From NCBI GenBank assembly GCA_947567595.1, contig CANOMQ010000014.1, positions 1-64,000 of the forward strand: 64,000 nucleotides of DNA, read 5' to 3'. Shown piece after piece: positions 1 through 7,772 of this stretch. Numbering within the stretch: position 1 is the first letter of the stretch; each line of letters begins with the position of its first letter. A model generated the notes under the pieces. The model was not told where the DNA came from. It searched no databases and saw nothing but the letters and a program-made list of their open reading frames with translations. The translations under genes were made by a program, and so were the position numbers. The DNA is from an uncultured Lachnospiraceae bacterium (GTDB taxonomy: Bacteria; Bacillota; Clostridia; Lachnospirales; Lachnospiraceae).

Positions 1-77
1 AGATAGTTGCGGGCGAGAACACAAAATTTGATATTGAAATTTCTATTCAGGAGGGGGAATTTAAGGAGTTAGGTTAA
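1..77 (+). CDS. C-terminal end of an unknown protein (cut by window edge)
   Basis: An open frame enters from the left edge and stops at TAA 75-77, giving only the last 24 residues, rich in acidic residues and ending in KELG. There is too little to assign a family. It is the only plus-strand coding signal on this side of the window, and its stop lies about 70 bp before a recombinase scrap. Confidence 0.35.
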   Translation, partial: IVAGENTKFDIEISIQEGEFKELG

Positions 78-147
78 ATATTAGAATAACTGTCAACTAT
101 TACCACAATCACAACTGAATAAGTAACATAGCGTCAGAGCGTATAGA

Positions 148-255
148 AAAGTGCCCTAGCGGACAAGGAACAGTTATCTTCCATTGAGCAGTTTGCGGAG
201 CAGATAAGCGGTTATGCAGGAATAACAGAACTCAATTCAACAGAGGTAGCGCAAA
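148..255 (+). pseudogene. Serine-recombinase C-terminal remnant
   Basis: The plus-strand frame reads a short helical stretch containing SIEQFAEQISGYAGITELN. This resembles the C-terminal helix region of large serine recombinases (the DUF4368-type tail, which normally continues to an 'LIDKI' motif). The characteristic continuation is missing: the frame runs straight into the antisense of the LuxR-type gene. No start codon or catalytic domain is present. I read it as the eroded end of a mobile-element recombinase. The match is by eye over about 35 residues, so confidence is moderate to low. Confidence 0.4.
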
Positions 256-260
256 CTGCA

Positions 261-902
261 CTACCCCTTTTTCACGTTCTTCCCATCAAGCGCCATCAGC
301 ACCAGCTCCTCGCGCCTGCCGACGCCTGTCTTTTCAAAAATATTGGAAATATGCTTTTTTACTGTCGCCTCGGAAATAAACAGTGCCTGCGCAATCTCTC
401 CGTTTGACTTCCCTTCCGCAATCAGCCCTGCAATCTCAAGCTCACGCTTTGTCAGTCCAAACGCACGAAGCCGCGCCGTCAAATCCAACTCCTCCTGCGA
501 AGCCGCGTCCTTTGGCATATCCTGCGCCTGCACTGCTGCCGTTTCCTCATATTTTCCCGAAAAAATAATCTGAAAGCAAAACCCGTACAGCAGTGGACGA
601 AAGCTTTTCGCAACGTCGCTTAGAAGCGTTTTCGCGCCCTCGCTGTTCTGCAGTCCGACAAACAGGAGCAAAAGCGTCTGTATCAGCCCAGCCTCGATTG
701 CCTTTCTGCCAAAGATATAGCAAAGCTCCCCGCGCTCAATGCCCTTCTCATAAAACGGAACCGTCAGGACTGCCGTGCCAAGCACGAACAGAAGAAAAAG
801 CCGGAGGTCAAAAAGCTTTAGCAGATTAAAGTCAAGCGCCGCCGCGAGAATAAGAATGTACAGAATAATCGAAAGGGAAATCTGCCACCTTCTTTTCATC
901 AT
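261..902 (-). CDS. Membrane-anchored LuxR-type transcriptional regulator
   Basis: 213 residues. The N-terminal half (about residues 8-120) is strongly hydrophobic, with about four membrane segments. After a short polar linker, residues about 148-205 form a LuxR/GerE helix-turn-helix with the core LTKRELEIAGLIAEGKSNGEI and the typical ATVKKHISNIFEKTGV recognition region. There is no receiver domain, so any input is probably sensed in or at the membrane. A run of G lies a few bases before the ATG (an ATG ATG pair). The gene starts 13 bp after the stop of the MotA-like gene, so the two are probably co-transcribed and functionally linked. The target genes are unknown. Confidence 0.75.
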   Translation of the reverse strand: MMKRRWQISLSIILYILILAAALDFNLLKLFDLRLFLLFVLGTAVLTVPFYEKGIERGELCYIFGRKAIEAGLIQTLLLLFVGLQNSEGAKTLLSDVAKSFRPLLYGFCFQIIFSGKYEETAAVQAQDMPKDAASQEELDLTARLRAFGLTKRELEIAGLIAEGKSNGEIAQALFISEATVKKHISNIFEKTGVGRREELVLMALDGKNVKKG

Positions 903-915
903 TACCCCCCTACTA

Positions 916-1461
916 CTATTCTGACTGCTTCACACCAGCATCCTCTCGTTCCTGACAAAAAGCCTGCTTTGCACTGCCCACCACCTCGTTATTTTCTTCA
1001 CAAAGTTCATCGAACCGCCTCTTAAGCCTTGCACGAAGCGGCAGCAAAACAATGGATACCATTGACGCGTAGCACAGCGGAATTGAACCGACTGCAATAT
1101 ACTTCATTGCCAGCAGCACGTCCAACTCACCCGCAAAATGCAAAAAAGTATTCATTGTCGGTACTAAAAAGCCAAAAATTCCCGCAGTCCAAAAAGCCTT
1201 CATCGCAAACGACACCGCGTCTATTGCACGCCGAAGTTCCGCCTGCTTCGCTGGCTTTTTCACCTTTGCACCCAGCCGGAACGCATTGTTAAAATCCTTC
1301 ATCACTCCCGCAATAATCATCATCGGAAGTACAAGCAGGGCAAGCGTGATAATCGTCGGCATATCAATAAAGTAGACAATGTTTCCAAGTACGCCGCCCG
1401 TCCAAAAAATCATAAAAACAATGCACAGCACCAAGAACACTAAAATCGATAATAAGTACAT
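916..1461 (-). CDS. MotA/TolQ/ExbB-like membrane protein
   Basis: 181 residues from the ATG at 1461, which sits 7 bp after GGAGGA; an ATG six bases upstream is too close to that site. The order is an N-terminal membrane helix, a FIDMPTIITLALLVLP segment resembling the second helix region of MotA-type stators, a basic cytoplasmic stretch, two more membrane helices (about 90-140) and a charged tail. This matches small MotA-like proteins found next to LuxR-type membrane regulators; it is shorter than true flagellar MotA (about 250-290) and no MotB partner is nearby. A flagellar role is therefore not implied. It may transduce a membrane signal to the LuxR protein encoded just downstream. Confidence 0.6.
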   Translation of the reverse strand: MYLLSILVFLVLCIVFMIFWTGGVLGNIVYFIDMPTIITLALLVLPMMIIAGVMKDFNNAFRLGAKVKKPAKQAELRRAIDAVSFAMKAFWTAGIFGFLVPTMNTFLHFAGELDVLLAMKYIAVGSIPLCYASMVSIVLLPLRARLKRRFDELCEENNEVVGSAKQAFCQEREDAGVKQSE

Positions 1462-1588
1462 AATCATTCCTCCTTTTCACCTTATCATGAAAATTTTTTA
1501 CAAGCTTGTTATCATGATTTTAGCATTCCCATATCGCATATCCCATACCTCTAAAGTCGTATTTTCAGTAGTAATTAAGGGCGTATCC
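1462..1588. other. Short intergenic gap between GH42 and the MotA-like gene
   Basis: 127 bp between the beta-galactosidase stop and the MotA-like start. I see an AT-rich stretch but no clear terminator hairpin with a T-run, so read-through from the beta-galactosidase gene cannot be excluded. Confidence 0.3.
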
Positions 1589-3586
1589 CTATACAACCGC
1601 CTGCTTTTTGCGCTTCACAAACAACTGCACCTCAAATGGTCGCAGGAATTCCTCCCGCTCGCCCTCAAGCATTTCGTAGCGGTCATGCAGATGGTAAACC
1701 TGCTCGTCGTCCGTATGGTTAATCACAAAAAGCCAAATCTTATCCTGCGACTCGCGCGTCATCATCTCCACGCCGTCCGCCGCTGTGCCGAGCGTTGCAA
1801 CCTCGCTGCACCGCTCAAAGTAGGCAAGCAAATCCTCCATCAGTTCCTCGTCCGGCTCTGTTCCGACATACCACGCAATTCCCTCACCGTACGCATTCTC
1901 CGTAATCGCGGGCGACTGCTTGTAAAAGCCCGTCGAATACTCCGCAAGGCACCGCGCACCTTGAAGCTCAATAATATCGCACCACTTCTTGACTACATAC
2001 TCCTTTTTCCCATAAAGCACGCCGCCCGTCGCCTCCAGCAGGCAGTCATACTCCGGTATCGTAATCCCGCAAAGCTCACCAAGCCGCCCCGGAAGCTCCC
2101 TGTCCGTCATGCAGCGGTTCTCGGCGTCCTTCACGCCCGTGCGCATGGTCAGCACCAAATGCCCGCCATTCTCCACATAGTCAAAATAATGCTGCTCCAG
2201 CTCGGGCGTCATCAAAAACTGCAAGGGCGCCACCACAAGCTTATAGTCCGACAAATCGTCCAGCTCCTGCACAAAATCCACAGGGATTTTCTTCTCATAA
2301 AATGCCCTGTAATACTTGTAAAGCTCTTTGACATATGTAAGCCTCGGGTGGTGCGGCTGTATCTGAAAGGCGTAATTCTGACGGAAATTATGCACAATCG
2401 CAACCTCCGGCTTCGGCATACTTCCCGCAAACGCGTCCATATAGCCCGAAAATGTTTCCGTCAAATGCTTTAGCTCCTTGTAAACGCGCCCCGGCTTTCC
2501 GCTGTGCCCCAAAATCCCGTGCCAAAACTGCTCCGTTCCCACCGCGCAGGTGCGCCACCGGAAAAAGACAACCGCGTCCGCGCCGTGCGCCACCGACTGC
2601 ATTGCCCATGCCGACAACTGCCCCGGCTTTGGCTGTCTGCCCATAATCTCCCAGCCCGCCATGCCCGACTGCTGCTCCATAATCCAAAACGGCTGCTTCT
2701 TGTAGCTGCGCACCACGTCATGCGCCGCCGCCGTCTGATATAAAGGCTGCTGCGGTTTTTCATGCCAGTGCCCCGCAGGGTACACATCATTTGACACAAA
2801 GTCCAGCAATGCGCCCAAATCGTAATAATTCACCTTGTCGTCAAAGCACATATAATTGTGCGTAATAAAATGATTTGGACACTTTTCGCGGATAATGTCC
2901 GCCTGCCATTTCGCAAAATCCACAATCAAATCCGAGCAGAAGCACTTCCAGTCCAGCATAGCGGACGGATTTTCGCCCGTCACCGTAATCAATGGCGTGC
3001 GCACCTGCGAAAATTTATTGTAGCCCTGACTCCAAAATGCCGTGCCCCACGCGTCGTTCAGCCGCGCAACCGTGCCGTATTTCTTCAAAAGCCATTTCTG
3101 AAAATGCAGCCTGCACGAATTGCACATACACAAATCCGCATGGGAATTGCCAAGCTCATTGTCTATCTGCCACCCGATAACGCCGGGATTGTCCGCAAAT
3201 TTTTCTGACATTGCTGTCACAAATCGTCTGATATGCTCACGGTATGTTTTGTTTGACTGGCAGCAATGGTGCCTGCCGCCAAAGAACCTGCGCCTGCCAT
3301 CCCTGTCAATCGGCTGGATTTCGGGATTTTTCTCAATAATCCACGCAGGCGGCGCTGCCGTGGGCGTTCCGAGAATGGTCTTAATCCCATATTGGTTGAG
3401 TAAATCCACCGCTTCCTCAAGCCATGCAAAGTTGAAAACGCCCTCCTGCGGCTCCATCTGAAACCAAGAAAATTCCGCCATGCGCACAACCTGCACGCCC
3501 ATTTCCTTCATCAACTGCGCGTCCGTCTCCCACCGCGTCCGCTCCCAATGCTCGGGATAGTAATCTACCCCAAAATGTATGCTCAT
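1589..3586 (-). CDS. Beta-galactosidase, glycoside hydrolase family 42
   Basis: 665 residues, close to the usual 650-700 for the family. It hydrolyses terminal beta-galactosides from plant or milk oligosaccharides in the cytoplasm. The TIM barrel begins with HFGVDYYPEHW; the acid/base Glu is about E144 in WQIDNELG and the nucleophile about E304 in WIMEQQSG. Cysteines near 108-109, 153, 155 and 158 fit the family's structural zinc site. There is no signal peptide. The ATG at 3586 was chosen over an in-frame TTG because the product starts MSIHFG as in homologues, although the ribosome site is weak. A palindromic operator candidate lies just upstream. It is intact, unlike the related GH42 pseudogene at 7.8-9.3 kb. 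Confidence 0.92.
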   Translation of the reverse strand: MSIHFGVDYYPEHWERTRWETDAQLMKEMGVQVVRMAEFSWFQMEPQEGVFNFAWLEEAVDLLNQYGIKTILGTPTAAPPAWIIEKNPEIQPIDRDGRRRFFGGRHHCCQSNKTYREHIRRFVTAMSEKFADNPGVIGWQIDNELGNSHADLCMCNSCRLHFQKWLLKKYGTVARLNDAWGTAFWSQGYNKFSQVRTPLITVTGENPSAMLDWKCFCSDLIVDFAKWQADIIREKCPNHFITHNYMCFDDKVNYYDLGALLDFVSNDVYPAGHWHEKPQQPLYQTAAAHDVVRSYKKQPFWIMEQQSGMAGWEIMGRQPKPGQLSAWAMQSVAHGADAVVFFRWRTCAVGTEQFWHGILGHSGKPGRVYKELKHLTETFSGYMDAFAGSMPKPEVAIVHNFRQNYAFQIQPHHPRLTYVKELYKYYRAFYEKKIPVDFVQELDDLSDYKLVVAPLQFLMTPELEQHYFDYVENGGHLVLTMRTGVKDAENRCMTDRELPGRLGELCGITIPEYDCLLEATGGVLYGKKEYVVKKWCDIIELQGARCLAEYSTGFYKQSPAITENAYGEGIAWYVGTEPDEELMEDLLAYFERCSEVATLGTAADGVEMMTRESQDKIWLFVINHTDDEQVYHLHDRYEMLEGEREEFLRPFEVQLFVKRKKQAVV

Positions 3587-3650
3587 TTCAATTACCAAAT
3601 TCCTTTCTTAACCCATCTCATTCCAAAAATTTGCAAAATCAATCTTTTTG

Positions 3651-3679
3651 TTGACGCTAGTATCATGCATACGAGTCAA
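3651..3679. promoter_or_regulatory. Imperfect palindrome, operator candidate for the GH42 gene
   Basis: A 29-bp near-palindrome with arms TTGAC/GTCAA outside and GTAT/ATAC inside sits about 65 bp upstream of the GH42 start. Its size and symmetry fit a LacI- or GntR-type operator, but no cognate regulator is encoded beside it. Inference from symmetry only. Confidence 0.35.
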
Positions 3680-3701
3680 GTGATTACTTGCAAGCATTCG
3701 A

Positions 3702-3971
3702 CTATGTGAAAAGTGCCAGCAATAATAAAATTACAAGTGCCGCAGCGGCAAAAATCGCAGGCTTAAACCACTTCCACCGCGACGTGTGGGGCACCTTGTC
3801 AAGCACAATATCCATAGCCACAAAAAGCAGGAACAGCCAAAGCGGCAAAAATCCCATCACCGCACCGCGCGCACCCACAATCGTACACGCAAGCAGGCTG
3901 ATACCCGCCCCCGCAAACGCAATCAGCGCCGCCGGATAAATCCTATTGCGCAAGGTATTTTTTAATTTCAT
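3702..3971 (-). CDS. Small membrane protein of unknown function
   Basis: 89 residues with three hydrophobic stretches (about 12-32, 36-55, 69-88) separated by short polar turns; the basic N-terminus suggests it faces the cytoplasm. Its ATG follows a strong AGGAGG seven bases upstream, and its first 29 bp overlap the end of the alpha/beta hydrolase gene, so translation is probably coupled. I do not recognise a family. Confidence 0.65.
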   Translation of the reverse strand: MKLKNTLRNRIYPAALIAFAGAGISLLACTIVGARGAVMGFLPLWLFLLFVAMDIVLDKVPHTSRWKWFKPAIFAAAALVILLLLALFT

Positions 3972-4968
3972 CTAAAACCTCCTGAGTTCCCCAAAAATCA
4001 TTGTGCCCAATGTCATCAATTGTCACAAAATTGCAGCCTTTTTTATATTTCTCAAACAAACGTACGGAGCTTTCGTAGGGCACCTCCTCGTCCGCCTTTG
4101 ACGCCAAGACCAACGGCTTTACATCGACCTTTTCCGCATATTTCACTGATTTCATCTTAAAGCTCACAAGCGCCTTCAACGGTCCGTGGAAAATGTTCAC
4201 ATATCCGTTGTACAAATCATAACCGTCCGCATACGGCGCCATTAAAATCAAGCCCGCAGGCTGCCGCTCGCTTGCCACGTAGTTTGCCACGCCCGTCCCG
4301 ATACTGTAGCCCATCAGGACAATGCGGCTCACGTCCTCCCGGTTCATCAGGCTGTCATACACGGCCAGCCCCATCTCCTGAAAGCTCTTTTCGGAAGCCG
4401 TGCCCTCGCTGTGCCCGTAGCCCGGGTAGTCCACATATGCAAAATGATAACCGTCAAAAACAGAGCGCAGCGTTTCGTCCTCCATCAGCGCAAGCACTCT
4501 GCTTGCCGCGTCCTCGTTGTTTCCGCCAAAATAAAGTACCGTCGGCGCACTCCCTCCGGTATTGTGCAGAAACCACCCATGCAGCGTGCCGTTCTCCGTC
4601 TCAAACTGCAGCTCCTCAACCCTTCCGTCCGCCGTATACGCGCTCAGACGGTTCTCCGCACGCTCGTTGTGCACGGACGTAAACAGCATGACTGGGGCAA
4701 ATGCGCAGATTGTGACAGCCAAAAAGGCAATGAGTGCAAACAAAAGAAACAGCTCGTTTGCCAAAAATTTCTTTTTTATTCCCAGCTTTTCAATCACAAT
4801 GTCAAACACGATTTTAAACACGAACAAAACGACCGCCGCGCCAAAAACGGATAAGCCAAGCGTCCGCACATGCGCATTGCCCGAAAAGATGAGCCAAAGC
4901 AGCGTCACCGTCACACTTGCCGCAAGTCCGGTAAACGCGGATTTTTTTAATTTTTTCAGATTTTCCAT
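3943..4968 (-). CDS. Membrane-anchored alpha/beta hydrolase
   Basis: 341 residues. Three N-terminal membrane helices (about 12-28, 36-58, 72-98) precede an alpha/beta-hydrolase domain. The nucleophile elbow is GYSIGTG with Ser222; the likely acid is Asp293 in SKADEEVP and the base His322 in GHND. The oxyanion region YFGGNNED and the VDYPGYGHSEG strand are as in BAAT/abhydrolase-type serine hydrolases. The N-terminal anchor places the catalytic domain at the membrane surface. The substrate (ester or peptide) cannot be told. It begins 12 bp after the mtnN stop and overlaps the small membrane gene, forming a three-gene unit. Confidence 0.8.
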   Translation of the reverse strand: MENLKKLKKSAFTGLAASVTVTLLWLIFSGNAHVRTLGLSVFGAAVVLFVFKIVFDIVIEKLGIKKKFLANELFLLFALIAFLAVTICAFAPVMLFTSVHNERAENRLSAYTADGRVEELQFETENGTLHGWFLHNTGGSAPTVLYFGGNNEDAASRVLALMEDETLRSVFDGYHFAYVDYPGYGHSEGTASEKSFQEMGLAVYDSLMNREDVSRIVLMGYSIGTGVANYVASERQPAGLILMAPYADGYDLYNGYVNIFHGPLKALVSFKMKSVKYAEKVDVKPLVLASKADEEVPYESSVRLFEKYKKGCNFVTIDDIGHNDFWGTQEVLDEIKKYLAQ

Positions 4969-4980
4969 AAAGGTGTCCCT

Positions 4981-5679
4981 CTAAATTCTCGTGACCAAAT
5001 TCTCAACCAGCTTCGCGCAATGTGCCGCCGCCGCGCGCTCAAACTCGGGATAATCCATGTGCGCGCTGCCGTCCGCCTTGTCAGAAATGGCGCGCAGAAC
5101 CACGTAAGGGATTTTATTCAAAAACGCCGCGTGCGCAATTGCCGCGCCTTCCATTTCTGCGCAGGAGCCGGAAAAGAGCTTGATAAGCCTGTCCTTTGTG
5201 TCCCCGTCCGAAATGAACTGGTCGCCGCTCACCACGCGTCCCTCATATACGCCAATCTCGGGGTTGACCTCGGCGCAGACTGCCTTCGCCAGCTCCACAA
5301 GCGTCCTGTCCGCCTTGAAAAACGACGTTTCCATCTGCGGGATAATGCCCGGCTCGTAGCCAAGTCCGCTCACGTCCATATCATGCTCGCACGCGTCCGT
5401 CGATACAACGATGTCGCCAATGTTGATTTCCGCGCGCAGCGAACCTGCAACGCCTGTGTTAATCACTGCGTCCACGTTAAATAAATCCGCCAAAATCTGC
5501 ACGCACATTCCCGCGTTCACCTTGCCGATACCGCACTGCACGATTACCACGTCCTTGCCGTTTAACGTACCCTCGTGGAATTTCATGCCTGCTTTTTCGA
5601 CGACGTTTTTGACCTCTGCCTTTGATTTTAATTCCGCAACCTCAAGCTCCATTGCTCCGATAATTCCGATTTTGTTCAT
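4981..5679 (-). CDS. mtnN: 5'-methylthioadenosine/S-adenosylhomocysteine nucleosidase
   Basis: 232 residues. It cleaves the adenine from S-adenosylhomocysteine and methylthioadenosine, making S-ribosylhomocysteine for LuxS, whose gene lies 0.5 kb upstream. The IGAMELEVAEL start holds the catalytic glutamate (about E13), VINTGVAGSL is the nucleoside-binding region, and RAISDKADG near residue 199 holds the general-acid aspartate. The ATG at 5679 matches the family start; the open frame extends 22 codons further without support. A GGAA/AAGG-type site lies upstream. Confidence 0.93.
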   Translation of the reverse strand: MNKIGIIGAMELEVAELKSKAEVKNVVEKAGMKFHEGTLNGKDVVIVQCGIGKVNAGMCVQILADLFNVDAVINTGVAGSLRAEINIGDIVVSTDACEHDMDVSGLGYEPGIIPQMETSFFKADRTLVELAKAVCAEVNPEIGVYEGRVVSGDQFISDGDTKDRLIKLFSGSCAEMEGAAIAHAAFLNKIPYVVLRAISDKADGSAHMDYPEFERAAAAHCAKLVENLVTRI

Positions 5680-5751
5680 TTTAATGACCTTATTCCTTTC
5701 GTTTATTCTATTGTTTCCTTTTTCAAATCCAATATCCGTTATCAAGCCTGC

Positions 5752-5844
5752 CTACACCTTTGCTTGGTAATTCTCTAGCTGATGAAAGATACCAACCACA
5801 CTTACAATATCTGCGTTTATCTTAAAAACAACGATATAATCCAT
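5752..5844 (-). pseudogene. RelE-type toxin, C-terminal remnant
   Basis: A 30-residue frame reading DYIVVFKINADIVSVVGIFH and ending in NYQAKV. This is the typical last two beta strands and tail of a RelE/ParE-family toxin. Roughly the first 70 residues that a complete toxin would have are absent, and the frame overlaps the 3' end of the antitoxin gene in another phase. An internal deletion has probably joined the antitoxin's end to the toxin's tail, leaving no active toxin. Confidence 0.65.
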
Positions 5845-6085
5845 CTGTTTCTGCCAAAGCTGCTCTTGCGTCTTTTGTCTGACCGTTTTCCATTTGGTTT
5901 TCCGATATTTCTATATCCCGATACATAGAAGACTGCCGCATGGTATTTTCAAATATTTCCATACTCATGATTACCATATCGCCATATCCGTTTTTTGTAA
6001 TATAAATCGGTTCGTTTGTCTTATGGCATAAGTCGGATATTTCCGAAGTATTTTTTAAATCTTTAATAGGTATAATATGTGGCAT
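5822..6085 (-). CDS. Phd/YefM-type antitoxin, toxin partner deleted
   Basis: 87 residues from the ATG at 6085, nine bases after AGGAG. The first 55 residues are the Phd/YefM fold: IIPIKDLKNTSEISDLCHKT followed by NEPIYITKNGYGDMVIMS, which binds the operator DNA. The C-terminal toxin-neutralising tail ends in a stretch (ETDGLYRCF) that looks like a wrong-frame reading of toxin sequence. It would normally neutralise a RelE-family toxin, but only a toxin tail remains downstream. It may persist as an orphan DNA-binding antitoxin. It sits between luxS and mtnN. Confidence 0.7.
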   Translation of the reverse strand: MPHIIPIKDLKNTSEISDLCHKTNEPIYITKNGYGDMVIMSMEIFENTMRQSSMYRDIEISENQMENGQTKDARAALAETDGLYRCF

Positions 6086-6205
6086 TTTCAATTTCTCCTT
6101 TCTATGGATTAATTATACCATAATTATCCCTTTTCTCAATCAAATTATTCCTGCAGTACACTCATATATTCCGCAATGCGCTTAAAAAGCCGTTGTCCCA
6201 CATAC

Positions 6206-6685
6206 CTAGTTCGGGTAGGCTAACCTGTCTTCTTTAATATCATAAAGCACATTCTCCAAATACCGCTTCGCAAGGAAATTTGCCATCCCCAAATTCATAT
6301 CCAGATAATTCCCGCAGTCCTTCGGGCTTGCTCCCGGTACTTCGTCCTTAAAGTCGCGGATAAACTCATACATTTCAATCATCAGCGGCACAATATCCTT
6401 CGACTCATAATCCCCCGCAAGCAGCAAATAAAATCCCGTCCGGCACCCCATCGGTCCAAAGTAAATCGTCTTTTCCCCGAACTCTTTGTGGTTGCGCAGA
6501 AACGTCGCCGCCAAATGCTCAATCGTATGCACCTCCGCCGTGTTCATTACCGGCTCTTCGTTGGGTGAGGTCATGCGAAGGTCAAACGTCGTGACTGTGT
6601 TGTCGCCCACCTTGTCCTTCCTTGAAACATAAACCCCCGGCTGCAATTTGATGTGGTCAATTGTAAAACTCGTTATTTTTTCCAT
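6206..6685 (-). CDS. luxS: S-ribosylhomocysteine lyase
   Basis: 159 residues, the usual length. LuxS splits S-ribosylhomocysteine to homocysteine and DPD, the precursor of autoinducer-2, in the activated methyl cycle. The metal ligands are HTIEH (His53, His57) and Cys124 in PKDCGN; the catalytic Cys81 is in MGCRTGF. The ATG at 6685 follows GGAGG; an open frame continues upstream but is not LuxS. The 49-bp gap to the upstream 135-residue gene suggests that both are read from the hairpin-leader promoter at 7.2-7.3 kb. Its substrate is supplied by mtnN, two genes away. Confidence 0.96.
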   Translation of the reverse strand: MEKITSFTIDHIKLQPGVYVSRKDKVGDNTVTTFDLRMTSPNEEPVMNTAEVHTIEHLAATFLRNHKEFGEKTIYFGPMGCRTGFYLLLAGDYESKDIVPLMIEMYEFIRDFKDEVPGASPKDCGNYLDMNLGMANFLAKRYLENVLYDIKEDRLAYPN

Positions 6686-6734
6686 GATATATAATCCTCC
6701 TTTTATTTTTCCGTTCAAAATGTTCCAATCACGA

Positions 6735-7142
6735 TTAATCGTACTCCGCTTCCTCCCATTGTAACTCGGGATACAGTTTTCCGGTTTTCGCAAAATAAAG
6801 CACACATTCTGCGGCAATGTCCAAATCATCAAGCGCGTTCCGCTTGCAAACAGGCGTTTGACCGCCAATGCTGACAGGTGCGTCTTCCCGGGAAGTCTCA
6901 TATTTGGGATTGACCGGCTGGTACATATGCGCCTCGCCGTCCTCGTCCCATGTGTTGAAGGACAAGGAAACCCAGTCGTCCTCCATATACACGGCAAGAA
7001 AGTCCTCCTCCCCATACTCGTCCAAAGCAAGCCATGCCTCGCCGCAGTAATGGTTGCGGATTTCGTCAGCCAGTTGGTTGACCGCCTCCTGCGTGACAGG
7101 ATTGCCTTCCTCATTTAAAAACCGGATTGCAAGTTCTTCCAT
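6735..7142 (-). CDS. Acidic cytoplasmic protein of unknown function
   Basis: 135 residues, strongly acidic, with no signal or membrane segment. It begins MEELAIRFLNEEGNPVT and carries an alternating hydrophobic pattern (DFLAVYMEDDWVSLSF) that suggests a beta-sheet core; no catalytic motif is evident. Something like a small Imm-type or SUKH-like binding fold is possible but not supported. It has a perfect AGGAGG eight bases before the ATG and lies directly behind the structured leader, upstream of luxS. Confidence 0.6.
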   Translation of the reverse strand: MEELAIRFLNEEGNPVTQEAVNQLADEIRNHYCGEAWLALDEYGEEDFLAVYMEDDWVSLSFNTWDEDGEAHMYQPVNPKYETSREDAPVSIGGQTPVCKRNALDDLDIAAECVLYFAKTGKLYPELQWEEAEYD

Positions 7143-7300
7143 GTGAAATACCTCCTTCTATATAGAAATGGCGGGAAATACTTCCCGCCTACAATAATCC
7201 AAAGAGCTGCCGCCCCAACCAAAGCTGTACTGCATTACAGCTTCTATTCAATTCATATTATACGGTACGTGTACATAACTTGCAAGCATTTTTTCCACAA
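7143..7300 (-). promoter_or_regulatory. Promoter plus three-hairpin leader, copy A
   Basis: On the minus strand a near-consensus sigma-70 promoter has TTGCAA at 7280-7285, a 17-bp spacer and TATAAT at 7257-7262. The transcript leader then has three stems: AGCTGTA/TACAGCT, TGGTT/GATTA, and GGCGGGAA/TTCCCGCC, followed by AGGAGG and the start of the 135-residue gene. Copy B at 17.6 kb has the same layout, and its differences keep each stem paired (see findings). I see no coding sequence here. Confidence 0.75.
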
Positions 7301-7357
7301 CTTACAACTACACGATTTGCAGCAACCGATTTACAACTACCCGTTCTTAGCCGCCGC

Positions 7358-7560
7358 TCATTCCGTCCTGATTTCAACCGCCGCACTCCCCCGAATATCC
7401 TCCGCCGAGCTTGCCGCCGAAACAACCCACGCACCATTCTTCACGCGCCAAGCCCTTTGTTCCATATCATAATGACAAAAATCCCGCCGTGTCAAGTAAA
7501 AGGAAACCGTCTTCGTCTCCCCCGCTTCCAAGAAAACCTTCTCAAACTCGGATAACGCCC
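7358..7560 (-). pseudogene. GH3 beta-glucosidase, C-terminal fragment
   Basis: A frame ending at TGA 7358-7360 reads LSEFEKVFLEAGETKTVSF, then LTRRDFCHYDMEQRAW, and ends in DIRGSAAVEIRTE. This is the classic fibronectin-III-like C-terminal domain of GH3 beta-glucosidases. Only about the last 67 residues of a roughly 700-800 residue enzyme remain, with no start. It abuts a GH31 N-terminal fragment in another frame, so the two genes were joined by a large deletion. Confidence 0.75.
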
Positions 7561-7744
7561 TCCATCGGCGTCGTTATCTCAAGCGTCAGATTAACGCCGC
7601 CAAGCGTGTCGCCCCTTGTCCCGATATGATGTGTCGGTGCGCAAAGCGTCACCTTAACTGTCCCTATTTTTGTAAAATAAACCTCCGCAGGCGAAAAGCA
7701 GGCGCACCCCTCCTTTTGCAGCAGCAACCGTTATTAAATTTCAT
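7548..7744 (-). pseudogene. GH31 alpha-xylosidase/glucosidase, N-terminal fragment
   Basis: An ATG at 7744 starts MKFNNG and then shifts frame by one base to LLQKEGCACFSPAEVYF, continuing to HIGTRGDTLGGVNLTLEI and PMEGVIRV. That is the N-terminal beta domain of YicI-like GH31 alpha-xylosidases. The frameshift lies in a GCTGCTGC run near 7727-7731. About 65 residues of some 680-770 remain. The fragment ends at the junction with the GH3 fragment at about 7550-7560. Confidence 0.7.
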
Positions 7745-7772
7745 CGCTTCGTTCTCCTTCCTACTCAAAATT

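Noticed and set aside
1379-2473. 364-codon plus-strand open frame
   Set aside because: It runs antisense to the GH42 gene, has a basic low-complexity product with no family features, and is a frame shadow of that gene.
6686-7114. N-terminal extension of the luxS frame
   Set aside because: LuxS starts at 6685 with GGAGG. The upstream part is the out-of-frame reading of the 135-residue gene.
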